The notes: a model not told the origin generated them from the sequence alone. Counted from the first letter of the stretch, positions 1-5,465 are shown. The stretch: DNA of 5,465 bases from Candidatus Woesearchaeota archaeon (GCA_003695045.1 RFJB01000032.1:1-5465), one strand, 5' to 3'. Made by a program: numbers and translations.

Positions 1-36
1 AGACGGGAAGCAGCGCTTGGGCGCGGCTTCCCGTCT
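1..36 (+). repeat. Strong 36-base inverted repeat (hairpin)
   Basis: Bases 1-11 are exactly complementary to 26-36. After one A-G mismatch (12/25), bases 13-16 pair with 21-24, leaving a four-base TTGG loop. That makes 15 pairs in 16 positions, most of them G-C. The stem could continue left of the window. It lies 57 bases ahead of the exported-protein gene. It could be a terminator of a gene further upstream, an RNA processing or stabilising element between operon genes, or a structured part of a coding region. The bases after it (TATGAAATATG) are A/T-rich but contain no run of T, so a classical bacterial intrinsic terminator is not well supported. Confidence 0.7.
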
Positions 37-97
37 TATGAAATATGTCGTGGAATCTGCACAGACGAAATATGCGCAGCCCGGAAATGAATTATGA
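1..97 (+). CDS. Possible 3' end of an upstream gene (partial, unidentified)
   Basis: A reading frame starting at base 2 is open from the window edge to a TGA at 95-97. It encodes about 31 residues, ending KYAQPGNEL, with a composition ordinary for a soluble protein. Its stop overlaps the next gene's ATG in an ATGA arrangement typical of translationally coupled operon genes. This is weak evidence, because the ATGATG start of the next gene supplies a TGA in that frame automatically. The frame starting at base 1 is also open, to a TGA at 88-90, but it would encode four cysteines in 29 residues and looks less like a real protein. Thirty open codons can occur by chance, so the region may instead be an untranslated leader. 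No family is recognisable. Confidence 0.4.
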   Translation, partial: DGKQRLGAASRLMKYVVESAQTKYAQPGNEL

Positions 98-1062
98 TGC
101 CCTTTTTTTTTATTACAAGAACCGCCGCAGGCGCCGTGTTTTTGTCTGCTGCACTCATCATCTCAGCAGTTCTGTTCAGCTTTCACTCTGTCCCGGCAGT
201 CGCAGCGCCGCTTGAAGCAAAGGCAAAAGTGCTGAATGCTCCTCCGTCAATAGATTTTGTCGGCACTTACGAGCCGGTTTATGCAAAGTCCAAAAGAGGG
301 AAACCAGAAACTTCCGACGAATTCAAGAAGCTCCATGACATGCTCAAGCTGAATAAGAAGAAAGTGCTGGAAGACCTCGTTCCTGAAGACGAGTTCTCGC
401 CTTCCAGAAGGGAAATGTACATCGGCGTCATGGTGTCCGACCTTAACACCTGCCAGGACATCAAAGTGGTTCGCTATCAGATAGTCAAGGCGGACAATAA
501 AGAAACCTTCCCCTATCCGAGGTTTGGAAGAAAAAGCAGGGAAATGTCCCTTCTCTACTGCCAGAACCTTACCGCATTCTATTTCGCGCGATACACCATG
601 GGAAAGCGCGATGAATACCGGATTGATACGAAAAAGCATCCCGGCTCGTACAGGGTGCTGATTACAGTGCGGGACAGCGAGAGTTACATTTCCAGCTCCT
701 CGCAAAGGGAGTGGGCGGACTTTCATTATGGAAAAGAATCATTCTTCTCCGAGATTTTCAACTCAAAGAAGTTCCGCGAGAGAGGAACGACAGCAGATTA
801 CCTCATTGACAGGATGCGCCGGCTTTCGCCATGGAGAAACATACAGTCGTCCGCTGCCCGGGATGAAGAAACCGGGAACCCGCAGACCGAAGAACCTTCC
901 ATCGTGCCGGAGAAGAAATCCAAGGGGAAACCCGAAACAGGTAAGACAGGAAAGAAGTATGCCCAGCTCGGCTCAGGGTGGGCGATGCTCCTGATGCTGC
1001 CCCTTTTGTTGATTCTGCTCTTCATCATCAGAAAGAATAAACAACACGAAAGAGGTGATTAA
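94..1062 (+). CDS. Exported, C-terminally membrane-anchored protein of unknown function, possible Ig-like domain
   Basis: Family not recognised; 322 residues. Residues 1-37 look like a signal peptide: an Arg near the N-terminus, a long hydrophobic core at about 11-30, and a likely cleavage site after AVA at 35-37. Residues 48-200 have the feel of a beta-sandwich: an NAPPSI opening, a strand with VSDLNTCQDI at about 114-123, and a closing GSYRVLITVRDS at about 184-195, reminiscent of Ig/PKD-like surface domains. This is inference from pattern only. Cys120 and Cys156 could form a disulfide. Residues 251-290 are a Lys/Glu/Pro/Gly-rich linker, followed by a transmembrane segment at about 294-313 and a basic tail. 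The predicted topology is a bulk outside the membrane with a short cytoplasmic tail. ATG at 94 is preceded by GGAAATGA (83-90), a partial Shine-Dalgarno match; ATG at 97 is an alternative. It overlaps the next gene by 8 bases, so the two probably act together or are at least co-expressed. Confidence 0.8.
   Translation: MMPFFFITRTAAGAVFLSAALIISAVLFSFHSVPAVAAPLEAKAKVLNAPPSIDFVGTYEPVYAKSKRGKPETSDEFKKLHDMLKLNKKKVLEDLVPEDEFSPSRREMYIGVMVSDLNTCQDIKVVRYQIVKADNKETFPYPRFGRKSREMSLLYCQNLTAFYFARYTMGKRDEYRIDTKKHPGSYRVLITVRDSESYISSSSQREWADFHYGKESFFSEIFNSKKFRERGTTADYLIDRMRRLSPWRNIQSSAARDEETGNPQTEEPSIVPEKKSKGKPETGKTGKKYAQLGSGWAMLLMLPLLLILLFIIRKNKQHERGD
1052..1059 (+). promoter_or_regulatory. Shine-Dalgarno sequence overlapping the GTG start
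   Basis: GAGGTGAT is an eight-base match to the complement of the 16S rRNA 3' end (AGGAGGTGAT). It contains the GTG at 1055 proposed as the start of the 126-residue gene. If it works as a ribosome binding site, translation would be expected to begin about 5-8 bases further on, where the in-frame codons are AAC (1061) and ACG (1064). ACG is a rare start codon. Either the GTG starts translation by re-initiation after the upstream stop at 1060-1062, or a non-standard start is used. Confidence 0.45.
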
Positions 1063-1435
1063 CACGGCAGGCAAAACAAAGAAAAAAGAGCCGCAGTGCA
1101 TATACGGAGTTGTAATAGCTGGCAAGCCGACTCCTGAACAGGTGAGGGACGCAATGCTCAACTGCTTCAGGGAAGCGCACCGCCACGCCATGGAGTCCGA
1201 CCTCAAAATGGGAAAGCTATCTTCCAAGAAGGACTTCAAGGCGTATGAGCAGTCATACACCGAATTCCTCCTGCGCCAGTTCTTTGAGGAAGCGGGAGGC
1301 GACTATGACCGGCCGACAAAACAGGCGCTAAAAAGAGTCGTCTCCAAGCTCGCAAGATTCTCAAAGCACTTCCGCTCAAAGGAGGTGGTGCAGAACCACG
1401 CTTCGGAATTCAAAAAACTCATAGACCAGCTCTGA
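1055..1435 (+). CDS. Small soluble helical protein of unknown function
   Basis: Family not recognised; 126 residues from a GTG start. No signal peptide or membrane segment is visible. After a Lys-rich N-terminus comes a short hydrophobic stretch (IYGVVIAG, 16-23) and then PTPEQVRDAM (25-34). The rest is charged and probably helical to the end, with many Lys/Arg/Glu and a cluster of aromatic residues around 61-77. It has two cysteines (15 and 37). It overlaps the preceding exported-protein gene by 8 bases, which points to translational coupling. The start is uncertain: the GTG at 1055 lies inside GAGGTGAT (1052-1059), itself a near-perfect Shine-Dalgarno sequence, and no ATG, GTG or TTG follows at usual spacing in this frame. 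The protein would be cytoplasmic, on the side reached by the short tail of its neighbour. An interaction is possible but nothing in the sequence shows one. Confidence 0.75.
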   Translation: MINTAGKTKKKEPQCIYGVVIAGKPTPEQVRDAMLNCFREAHRHAMESDLKMGKLSSKKDFKAYEQSYTEFLLRQFFEEAGGDYDRPTKQALKRVVSKLARFSKHFRSKEVVQNHASEFKKLIDQL

Positions 1436-1436
1436 A

Positions 1437-1463
1437 CAGGACGGGCATGAATTATGCCTCCTG
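1437..1463. terminator. Hairpin between convergent genes, possible bidirectional terminator
   Basis: CAGGA (1437-1441) pairs with TCCTG (1459-1463), and GGCAT (1444-1448) pairs with ATGCC (1454-1458). The loop is GAATT, with a two-base bulge (1442-1443) on one side. The hairpin fills most of the 34-base gap between the ends of two convergent genes (stops at 1435 and 1470), where a shared terminator would be expected. No T run follows on the minus strand. On the plus strand the following bases are pyrimidine-rich but lie in the coding region of the opposite gene. Archaeal termination relies mainly on T-rich tracts, so this is only a candidate. Confidence 0.4.
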
Positions 1464-1469
1464 GCACTT

Positions 1470-2300
1470 TCAGCCCGTTCTCTTCTTAGAGCGAAGATTG
1501 TAGCTCAGCAGCTTTTCAGCGGCTCTTCTCTTTGCTGAAAGCATTTCCTCAAAGGATATGAAAAAAAGAAGATAGCCAGCCATCCACAACGAATCCATCG
1601 CGGCCGAAAGCGCTCCCGTCCCTGCAATGTATTCCTCCCCGAGGATTGAAAACAAAACATCGGCAAGCAATATTGCGGTAATTGCCAGAACCATGAGAAG
1701 GTAACTCTTTGCAAGGGAGCCGCCCTCAAACGACAGGGACGCAGCAAAGAGATACACTGCAGAGGAAATCAAAACCAAGTCCCCCACATTGTAAAGAACT
1801 GCGATTATTATTTCGGGAGCGCTCCCTCCTGCCTCAAAAGGAACGCGTATGCCGAAATAAGCAACCACGATTCCGAGCGCAAGCGCTGCAAACAGCGCCG
1901 CCTTCGCCCGCAGATCGTAAAAACCTGCTTTTGTCCTCTTTATTTTGCCAATGATTCCGAAAAAAATCAGCGGGTAACCGGCAAGCCATAGAAAGTCAGC
2001 CGCAGAAGGATACGGATTCGCGTTAGCAATATAATCAAGATAATACCATACCAGCTCTCCGCCAAGCCAGCAGCCAAGCCCCCCTGTTATAAGCGCGAGC
2101 GAACTCAGTGAAGAGCCAGCGTATTCCCTTGAAGTGTAAATGCCCCAGAGCACCGCAACAATTGGCGCGGCAAGATAAATCAGGTAGATCCACGCGTCAA
2201 ATTCCTGCGGCAAAACAAGCGAGAGAACAAAGTGGATGGCAATAAGCAAAACAGACAAAACAACGTGAACTCTGATGCTGTCACTCTTTGGTTCGCTCAT
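1470..2300 (-). CDS. Eight-helix integral membrane protein of unknown function, internally duplicated
   Basis: 276 residues with about eight predicted transmembrane segments, near 11-30, 35-53, 65-85, 101-118, 133-150, 164-187, 199-220 and 232-250. Basic loops at 119-133 and at the C-terminus (256-276) place both ends in the cytoplasm. The ends of the two halves resemble each other: an acidic residue within a helix (E82; D214), then SAADFLWLAGY (99-109) and SAAMDSLWMAGY (232-243), which suggests a duplicated four-helix unit. Similar multi-helix regions occur as N-terminal membrane modules of some archaeal and bacterial sensor proteins, but no kinase, PAS or cyclase domain follows, so it would be a stand-alone version. 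That link is my inference. ATG at 2300 follows AGGT at 2308-2311 with 7 bases of spacing. The upstream 83-residue gene ends 13 bases before, so the two are probably one operon. Confidence 0.8.
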   Translation of the reverse strand: MSEPKSDSIRVHVVLSVLLIAIHFVLSLVLPQEFDAWIYLIYLAAPIVAVLWGIYTSREYAGSSLSSLALITGGLGCWLGGELVWYYLDYIANANPYPSAADFLWLAGYPLIFFGIIGKIKRTKAGFYDLRAKAALFAALALGIVVAYFGIRVPFEAGGSAPEIIIAVLYNVGDLVLISSAVYLFAASLSFEGGSLAKSYLLMVLAITAILLADVLFSILGEEYIAGTGALSAAMDSLWMAGYLLFFISFEEMLSAKRRAAEKLLSYNLRSKKRTG

Positions 2301-2313
2301 TCGGGTTACCTGC

Positions 2314-2565
2314 TTATTCTGCTTCTGTGTGCCCCTTCTTCTTTTTCATGAAAACGCTTTTTATCTCTTCTTTAGCTTTCTGTTCGCCCAGAACTTCCTT
2401 GATAAGTTCCCTGCACATCTCCAGCGCCTGTTCTTCCTTCATTGAACTTGCTATTTGAGAATACGACTCTGCAAGTTTCTTTCCATAGGCGCGCTCAATA
2501 ATTTTGGTTGAGAGGGAAACAGCCCTTGACGGCTTCTGCTGCCGGATTGCGGTTTTGCCCTTCAT
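2314..2565 (-). CDS. Small basic helical protein of unknown function
   Basis: Family not recognised; 83 residues from the ATG at 2565 (a TTG at 2568 directly before it would add one residue). The N-terminus is basic (MKGKTAIRQQKPSR). Residues from about 16 to 72 look helical and charged, with one cysteine in the middle (EMCRELIKEVLG). The tail contains a KKKKG run and ends acidic. No signal peptide or membrane segment is seen, so it is probably cytoplasmic. I chose the ATG because it lies 26 bases from the centre of a TATA-like element and has no Shine-Dalgarno sequence, as expected for a leaderless message. It is followed after 13 bases by the eight-helix membrane protein and is likely co-transcribed with it. 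The lysine-rich regions could bind nucleic acid or a membrane surface, but nothing specific shows this. Confidence 0.75.
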   Translation of the reverse strand: MKGKTAIRQQKPSRAVSLSTKIIERAYGKKLAESYSQIASSMKEEQALEMCRELIKEVLGEQKAKEEIKSVFMKKKKGHTEAE

Positions 2566-2587
2566 CAAAGGGTTAAATGTTTTTTTT

Positions 2588-2604
2588 TACTTAAATCTCT
2601 TTCT
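2588..2604 (-). promoter_or_regulatory. Archaeal-type promoter (BRE plus TATA box) for a leaderless transcript
   Basis: On the minus strand, TTTAAGTA (2595-2588) matches the archaeal TATA consensus TTTAWATA at all but one position. It is preceded by the purine-rich AGAAAGAGA (2604-2596), suitable as a TFB recognition element. The centre of the TATA element is about 26 bases from the ATG at 2565, so transcription would begin at or next to the start codon. The nine-A run and TTTAACCCTTTG between them contain no ribosome binding site. The element sits in the 41-base gap just after the glutaredoxin stop, so the downstream pair of genes can be expressed separately. Confidence 0.5.
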
Positions 2605-2606
2605 GT

Positions 2607-2843
2607 TTATTCGAGCCCGAGCGCCTTTTTGAACGCGGCAGGGTCATATCCCACGATTATCTCTCCGTCAATGTCCGTAACCGGCACTCCCATCTGGCCG
2701 CTCTTTTCCACCATTTCCATTGCCCGTTCCCTGTCCTCAGCCACATTGACATCCTCAAAGTCAATGTTGTGCTCTGCGAGGAACTCCTTTGTCTTCTCGC
2801 AGTAAGGGCAGGTCGGCGTGCTGTACACGATAACTCTTGGCAT
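2607..2843 (-). CDS. Glutaredoxin-like thiol-disulfide oxidoreductase (NrdH/Grx type)
   Basis: A single thioredoxin-fold domain of 78 residues, the usual size for the NrdH/glutaredoxin-like group. It starts with a strand and active site (VIVYSTPTCPYC, residues 4-15), so the redox pair is Cys12 and Cys15 in a CPYC motif. GVPV at 52-55 carries the conserved cis-proline (Pro54), and IDGEIIVGYD follows at 58-67. Such proteins reduce protein disulfides in the cytoplasm, using glutathione or a thioredoxin-reductase-like partner; in archaea the donor is often not glutathione. The specific substrate cannot be told. An in-frame ATG at 2870 would add nine residues, but the ATG at 2843 has a strong Shine-Dalgarno sequence (AGAGGTGG, 2849-2856) six bases before it, and the protein from there begins exactly at the first strand of the fold. 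It lies between a UPF0182 gene and a small-protein operon, all on the same strand; no functional link to either is evident. Confidence 0.92.
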   Translation of the reverse strand: MPRVIVYSTPTCPYCEKTKEFLAEHNIDFEDVNVAEDRERAMEMVEKSGQMGVPVTDIDGEIIVGYDPAAFKKALGLE

Positions 2844-2848
2844 AAAAA

Positions 2849-2856
2849 CCACCTCT
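2849..2856 (-). promoter_or_regulatory. Ribosome binding site deciding the glutaredoxin start
   Basis: On the minus strand AGAGGTGG includes GAGGTG, ending six bases before the ATG at 2843. This is optimal spacing and favours this ATG over the in-frame one at 2870, which has GAGGGGA upstream at 2879-2873. That alternative is also purine-rich but lies only two bases from its ATG. Confidence 0.75.
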
Positions 2857-2871
2857 GAAAATCTGTTCATT

Positions 2872-2900
2872 CCCCTCTTAAGAGAACGCTTCCGCAGGGG
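2872..2900. repeat. Palindrome nested in an inverted repeat, in the glutaredoxin leader
   Basis: CTCTTAAGAG (2875-2884) is a perfect 10-base palindrome. It overlaps a wider inverted repeat, CCCCT (2872-2876) with AGGGG (2896-2900). It lies between the possible glutaredoxin promoter and the start codon, where a regulator could bind. A related CTCTTAAAG occurs on the minus strand at 2967-2959. Short palindromes arise by chance, so an operator role is only suggested. Confidence 0.3.
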
Positions 2901-2910
2901 AAAGGCGCTT

Positions 2911-2918
2911 CTTAATAA
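2911..2918 (-). promoter_or_regulatory. Possible TATA element upstream of the glutaredoxin gene
   Basis: On the minus strand TTATTAAG is preceded directly by the purine-rich GGAAAACC, resembling an archaeal BRE-TATA pair. A start about 25 bases downstream (near 2889) would give a 5' leader of about 45 bases containing the Shine-Dalgarno site. TTTAAG at 2946-2941 is a competing candidate. The match to the TATA consensus is moderate. Confidence 0.3.
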
Positions 2919-2937
2919 GGTTTTCCGTTAGAAAACC
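2919..2937 (-). terminator. Hairpin downstream of the UPF0182 gene
   Basis: GGTTTTC and GAAAACC form a perfect seven-base stem with a five-base loop, 44 bases after the stop of the UPF0182 gene. On the minus strand it is followed by TTATTAAG, only weakly T-rich. It may end or protect the 3' end of the UPF0182 message, or be part of the promoter region of the glutaredoxin gene, since its 3' arm is the purine-rich stretch beside the TATA-like element. Confidence 0.35.
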
Positions 2938-2980
2938 GCTTAAACATAACCATTATTGCTTTAAGAGTTCAAGCCGCTGT

Positions 2981-5465
2981 TTAACCCTTGTTTTCCTCAA
3001 GGATCCTGCCGAGTTCGTCCATTGCCCTTCCGAAAGAAACCCAGTCTCCTCTGGCTATCGCCTGCTTCGCTTTCAGGTAAGCGGACAGGGCGTCGGAAAC
3101 ATTCTTTTCGGCGCTTTCTTCCGTGATTTCCTCAGGCGGCGCTCCTGTCTCCGTGCTGCCCGAAGCACTTCCAAGCAGGGTTGACAACGCTTTTTCAAAG
3201 GACTCCTCCATGACCACCTTCTTTCCGTCAGAAACAATAACCCTCTTGAGTTCGGGCATCTGGCTTCTCTCCGCCTGAATGTAAAGCGGCTCGACATACA
3301 ATATGCTCTCTCCAACGGGAATCACAAGGATGTTTCCTCTTGTTACCGAGGAGCCCTTCTGGCTCCAGAGGGTGAGCTGCTGGGAAATCTCTGCGTCCTG
3401 GTCAATCCTCGCCTCAATCTGCATGGGGCCGTAAATCAGGCGCTCTTTCGGGAACTTGAAAAGCACCAGCTGTCCATAGTTGCTGTCCGACTTGGCAGCC
3501 ATCCAGGCAATCATGTTGTCTTTCTTTGCCGGCGTGAAGGGAATCATCATTATGAACTCTTCCTTCTCCCATTCGGGCAGTTTTAGAATAACATAGTATG
3601 GCTGCATTCTTACCTTCTGGCCCTGGCCGTAAATCTCAAACGGCAGCTCCCACACATCTTCCTTGTTGTAAAACACTGCAGGGTCTTTCATATGGTATGT
3701 TGCGAACTTTTTCGCCTGAATCTCAAACAAGCCCTCAGGATATCTTATGTGCTTTCTCAATGAAGGCGGCATCTCATCCATGCTCTTGAACTGTTTTGGG
3801 AAAACTCTCATCCACGTTCTTATCAGAGGATCTTCTGCATCGGCAACATAGTAGTCAACATCTCCGTTGAACGCGTCAATCACGACTTTGACCGAGTTCC
3901 TTATGTAGTTAATCCCCCTTGCCGGCTCGGAATAGGGGAACCTGTTAGTTGCAGTGTACGCGTCCTGAATCCAGAAGAGTTTTCCGTCGGCAATCACTAT
4001 GTAAGGGTCTGCATCAAGAATCAGGAAAGGAGTTATCCTCGCTACCCTCTCCTGGATGTTCCTGTAAAACTGCACCCTGCTGTTCTCGTTGATGGTGCTG
4101 CTGACGAGCATCTTCAGGTCTGAAAACCTGATGCTCATAAGAAGACGGTCAAGAAAAGAGCTTATCCTGACTCCTCCCCTGCCGGTGTAGCTTGCATATA
4201 TGTTCTCGTCTCCCTTGGGGTAGTCAAACTCTTTCTGTTCCGTGCCGACAATTGCGTATTCATTGTCATGCTCCCCGTAGTAAATCTCGGGCCTGTCTAT
4301 TTTCAGGGACTCTTCGTTCACAACAACCTGCGGCGGGATGTCCTTCACGAAGAACACCGGCTGGCCGTCATTGGTCACCTTGTTGACGGGGCTCATCGCA
4401 AGCCCGTAACCGTGGGTGTATACCAGATGCATGTTGAGCCATGTCCTTGCCCTTTCTTCAAGCTGCTCTACTTTCATCTCTCTTGCCGAAAGCATTACCT
4501 GAGTGTAGTTTCCTTCAACATCATACCTGTCCACATCAATGTCAAGGAACTCGTAATAGAGGCGTATCTCCTGCAGCTGCTTGTAGGTCTCCTTCAGCGG
4601 ACGCCAGTCGAGCAGGCGGATGTTCCTTATCGTTTCTTTGTTGTTTTCTAATTCTTCAAAACTCAGATTGTACTTCACATCATACCCTTTTTCAACTACA
4701 TTGTCAAGGTTGTAGGCAATCCGCGTGTATTTTATGGCGTTCTCAATGTAAGGCCTTTCCACTTCCAGCTCGTTCGGGCTGACCTTGTAGTGCTGAACGA
4801 TGTAAGGAATGACGGCAGTTCCCAGAAAAAGAACCAGAAGGTATGATGCTACTGCGATGCTTATAACATGCCTCTTCTTCAACTTTGCCCTCTTATCTGA
4901 AAGCACTGCCCAGACAAGGATTGCTATGCCTATGAGAAATGAAATCAGAAAAAGGACAGTCAGGGCGGGCAAACTCACTGCAATATCAGTGTATGCAGCT
5001 CCAAACACAGCGCCCCTGTTTGAATACAGTATCTCGTACCTTGCCAGGTAATGATTGACTGCAAGCAGGAAGAAAGACAGCGTTCCCAGAAGCGCAAGGT
5101 GGACGCGCCCCTGCCTTGGGAGGGATGTTTTCTTAGCAGGGCTGAGCTTTAACACCTTGTTGCCGTACTGGTCAACCACCACTTCGCCCTGCTTCGTTAT
5201 GCTTTTGTAAAAGTAAACCAGCGACACGCCGATGAGGCAGAAGCCCACCACAAACAGCGAGACCTGGGCAAGCAGCTCGTAAACAGGAAGAGTGAACACA
5301 AAGAAGGATATGTCCTTCCCGAATATAGGGTCTTTGATTCCGAACGGAACCTGGTTGAGAAAGAGCAGGATGCTCTTCCATGCGGAACTCATGAAGAATG
5401 CTATCAGAAGGGAGAACACAATCCAGACGCTTCTTGCGATTTTTCCCGAATTCCTTGTTCCGCTG
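2981..5465 (-). CDS. UPF0182 (COG1615) family large membrane protein, N-terminus cut by window edge
   Basis: The frame is open from the right edge to TAA at 2981-2983, giving 827 visible residues. A GTG at 5419 is internal: the sequence upstream stays open and reads RNSGKIARSVWIV into the first visible helix. UPF0182 proteins are usually about 900-1000 residues, so roughly 70-170 residues with one or two helices lie outside. Visible residues 1-225 hold about six transmembrane segments with the family pattern FLNQVPFGIKDPIFGKDISFF (split here as FLNQVPFG at 35-42 and DPIFGKDISFF at 45-55). A large extracytoplasmic domain of about 520 residues follows, with family-typical stretches such as RPYIENAIKYTRIAYNLD (237-254), LLDWRPLKETYKQLQEIR (284-301) and YTHGYGLAMSPVN (349-361). 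After a Ser/Glu/Pro-rich linker (about 765-790) comes a short helical C-terminal segment with GDWVSFGRAMDELGRIL. Function is unknown; the family is conserved in archaea, actinobacteria and cyanobacteria. Its promoter is outside the window. Confidence 0.95.
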   Translation of the reverse strand, partial: SGTRNSGKIARSVWIVFSLLIAFFMSSAWKSILLFLNQVPFGIKDPIFGKDISFFVFTLPVYELLAQVSLFVVGFCLIGVSLVYFYKSITKQGEVVVDQYGNKVLKLSPAKKTSLPRQGRVHLALLGTLSFFLLAVNHYLARYEILYSNRGAVFGAAYTDIAVSLPALTVLFLISFLIGIAILVWAVLSDKRAKLKKRHVISIAVASYLLVLFLGTAVIPYIVQHYKVSPNELEVERPYIENAIKYTRIAYNLDNVVEKGYDVKYNLSFEELENNKETIRNIRLLDWRPLKETYKQLQEIRLYYEFLDIDVDRYDVEGNYTQVMLSAREMKVEQLEERARTWLNMHLVYTHGYGLAMSPVNKVTNDGQPVFFVKDIPPQVVVNEESLKIDRPEIYYGEHDNEYAIVGTEQKEFDYPKGDENIYASYTGRGGVRISSFLDRLLMSIRFSDLKMLVSSTINENSRVQFYRNIQERVARITPFLILDADPYIVIADGKLFWIQDAYTATNRFPYSEPARGINYIRNSVKVVIDAFNGDVDYYVADAEDPLIRTWMRVFPKQFKSMDEMPPSLRKHIRYPEGLFEIQAKKFATYHMKDPAVFYNKEDVWELPFEIYGQGQKVRMQPYYVILKLPEWEKEEFIMMIPFTPAKKDNMIAWMAAKSDSNYGQLVLFKFPKERLIYGPMQIEARIDQDAEISQQLTLWSQKGSSVTRGNILVIPVGESILYVEPLYIQAERSQMPELKRVIVSDGKKVVMEESFEKALSTLLGSASGSTETGAPPEEITEESAEKNVSDALSAYLKAKQAIARGDWVSFGRAMDELGRILEENKG

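Noticed and set aside
40..74. Direct repeat GAAATATG at 40-47 and 67-74
   Set aside because: Two copies of an A/T-rich eight-base word at this distance can arise by chance, and no further copies were seen, so it is not treated as an operator or repeat array.
247..726. A 159-codon open frame on the minus strand opposite the exported-protein gene
   Set aside because: It is antisense to a gene with a clear signal peptide and membrane anchor, has no convincing ribosome binding site, and its composition looks like a shadow translation.
87..1456. Ten-base word ATGAATTATG shared between 87-96 and 1447-1456
   Set aside because: Several shared ten-base words are expected by chance in a window of this size, and the flanking bases do not match.
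2577..2590. Nine-T run on the plus strand as a terminator
   Set aside because: No plus-strand gene ends nearby. On the minus strand it is a poly-A spacer between the TATA-like element and the start codon.
2843..2871. Upstream ATG at 2870 as the glutaredoxin start (87 residues)
   Set aside because: The extra nine residues precede the first strand of the fold, and their codons contain the strong ribosome binding site for the ATG at 2843.
4268..4782. Overlapping plus-strand open frames of 127 and 113 codons inside the UPF0182 gene
   Set aside because: They lie opposite well-recognised UPF0182 coding sequence and overlap each other in different frames, so they are shadows.

Overview
The window reads as an ordinary chromosomal stretch of a prokaryote, most likely an archaeon. 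Three things support this. One gene (ending at 2314 on the minus strand) has an A/T-rich TATA-like element with a purine-rich stretch before it, about 26 bases ahead of its ATG, with no ribosome binding site between: the layout of a leaderless archaeal transcript. Other genes have GAGGTG-type Shine-Dalgarno sites, and mixed use of the two modes is common in archaea. The UPF0182 (COG1615) membrane protein is found in methanogens and other archaea, but also in bacteria, so it does not decide the matter alone. I cannot name a lineage.

Layout. On the plus strand (1-1435) are three closely packed reading frames: a possible 3' end of an upstream gene (to 97), a 322-residue exported protein with an N-terminal signal sequence and a C-terminal membrane anchor (94-1062), and a 126-residue soluble helical protein (1055-1435). 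They overlap by 4 and 8 bases, so they are probably co-transcribed. A strong hairpin occupies bases 1-36. At 1436-1469 the plus-strand genes meet the minus-strand genes convergently, and the gap holds a bulged hairpin that could serve as a terminator in both directions.

On the minus strand, in transcription order from the right edge, are a UPF0182 membrane protein (5465-2981, N-terminus cut by the window edge), a 137-base gap with several short inverted repeats and a possible promoter, a 78-residue glutaredoxin-like protein (2843-2607), an 83-residue helical protein (2565-2314) and a 276-residue eight-helix membrane protein with an apparent internal duplication (2300-1470). The last two are 13 bases apart and look like one operon behind the leaderless promoter.

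Only the glutaredoxin and UPF0182 proteins match families I recognise, and UPF0182 has no established function. No mobile element, CRISPR array, tRNA or rRNA is visible. No stretch longer than about 140 bases lacks a gene. I see no clear evidence of a complete new system. The best leads are the exported-protein/small-protein pair and the duplicated membrane protein with its small partner.
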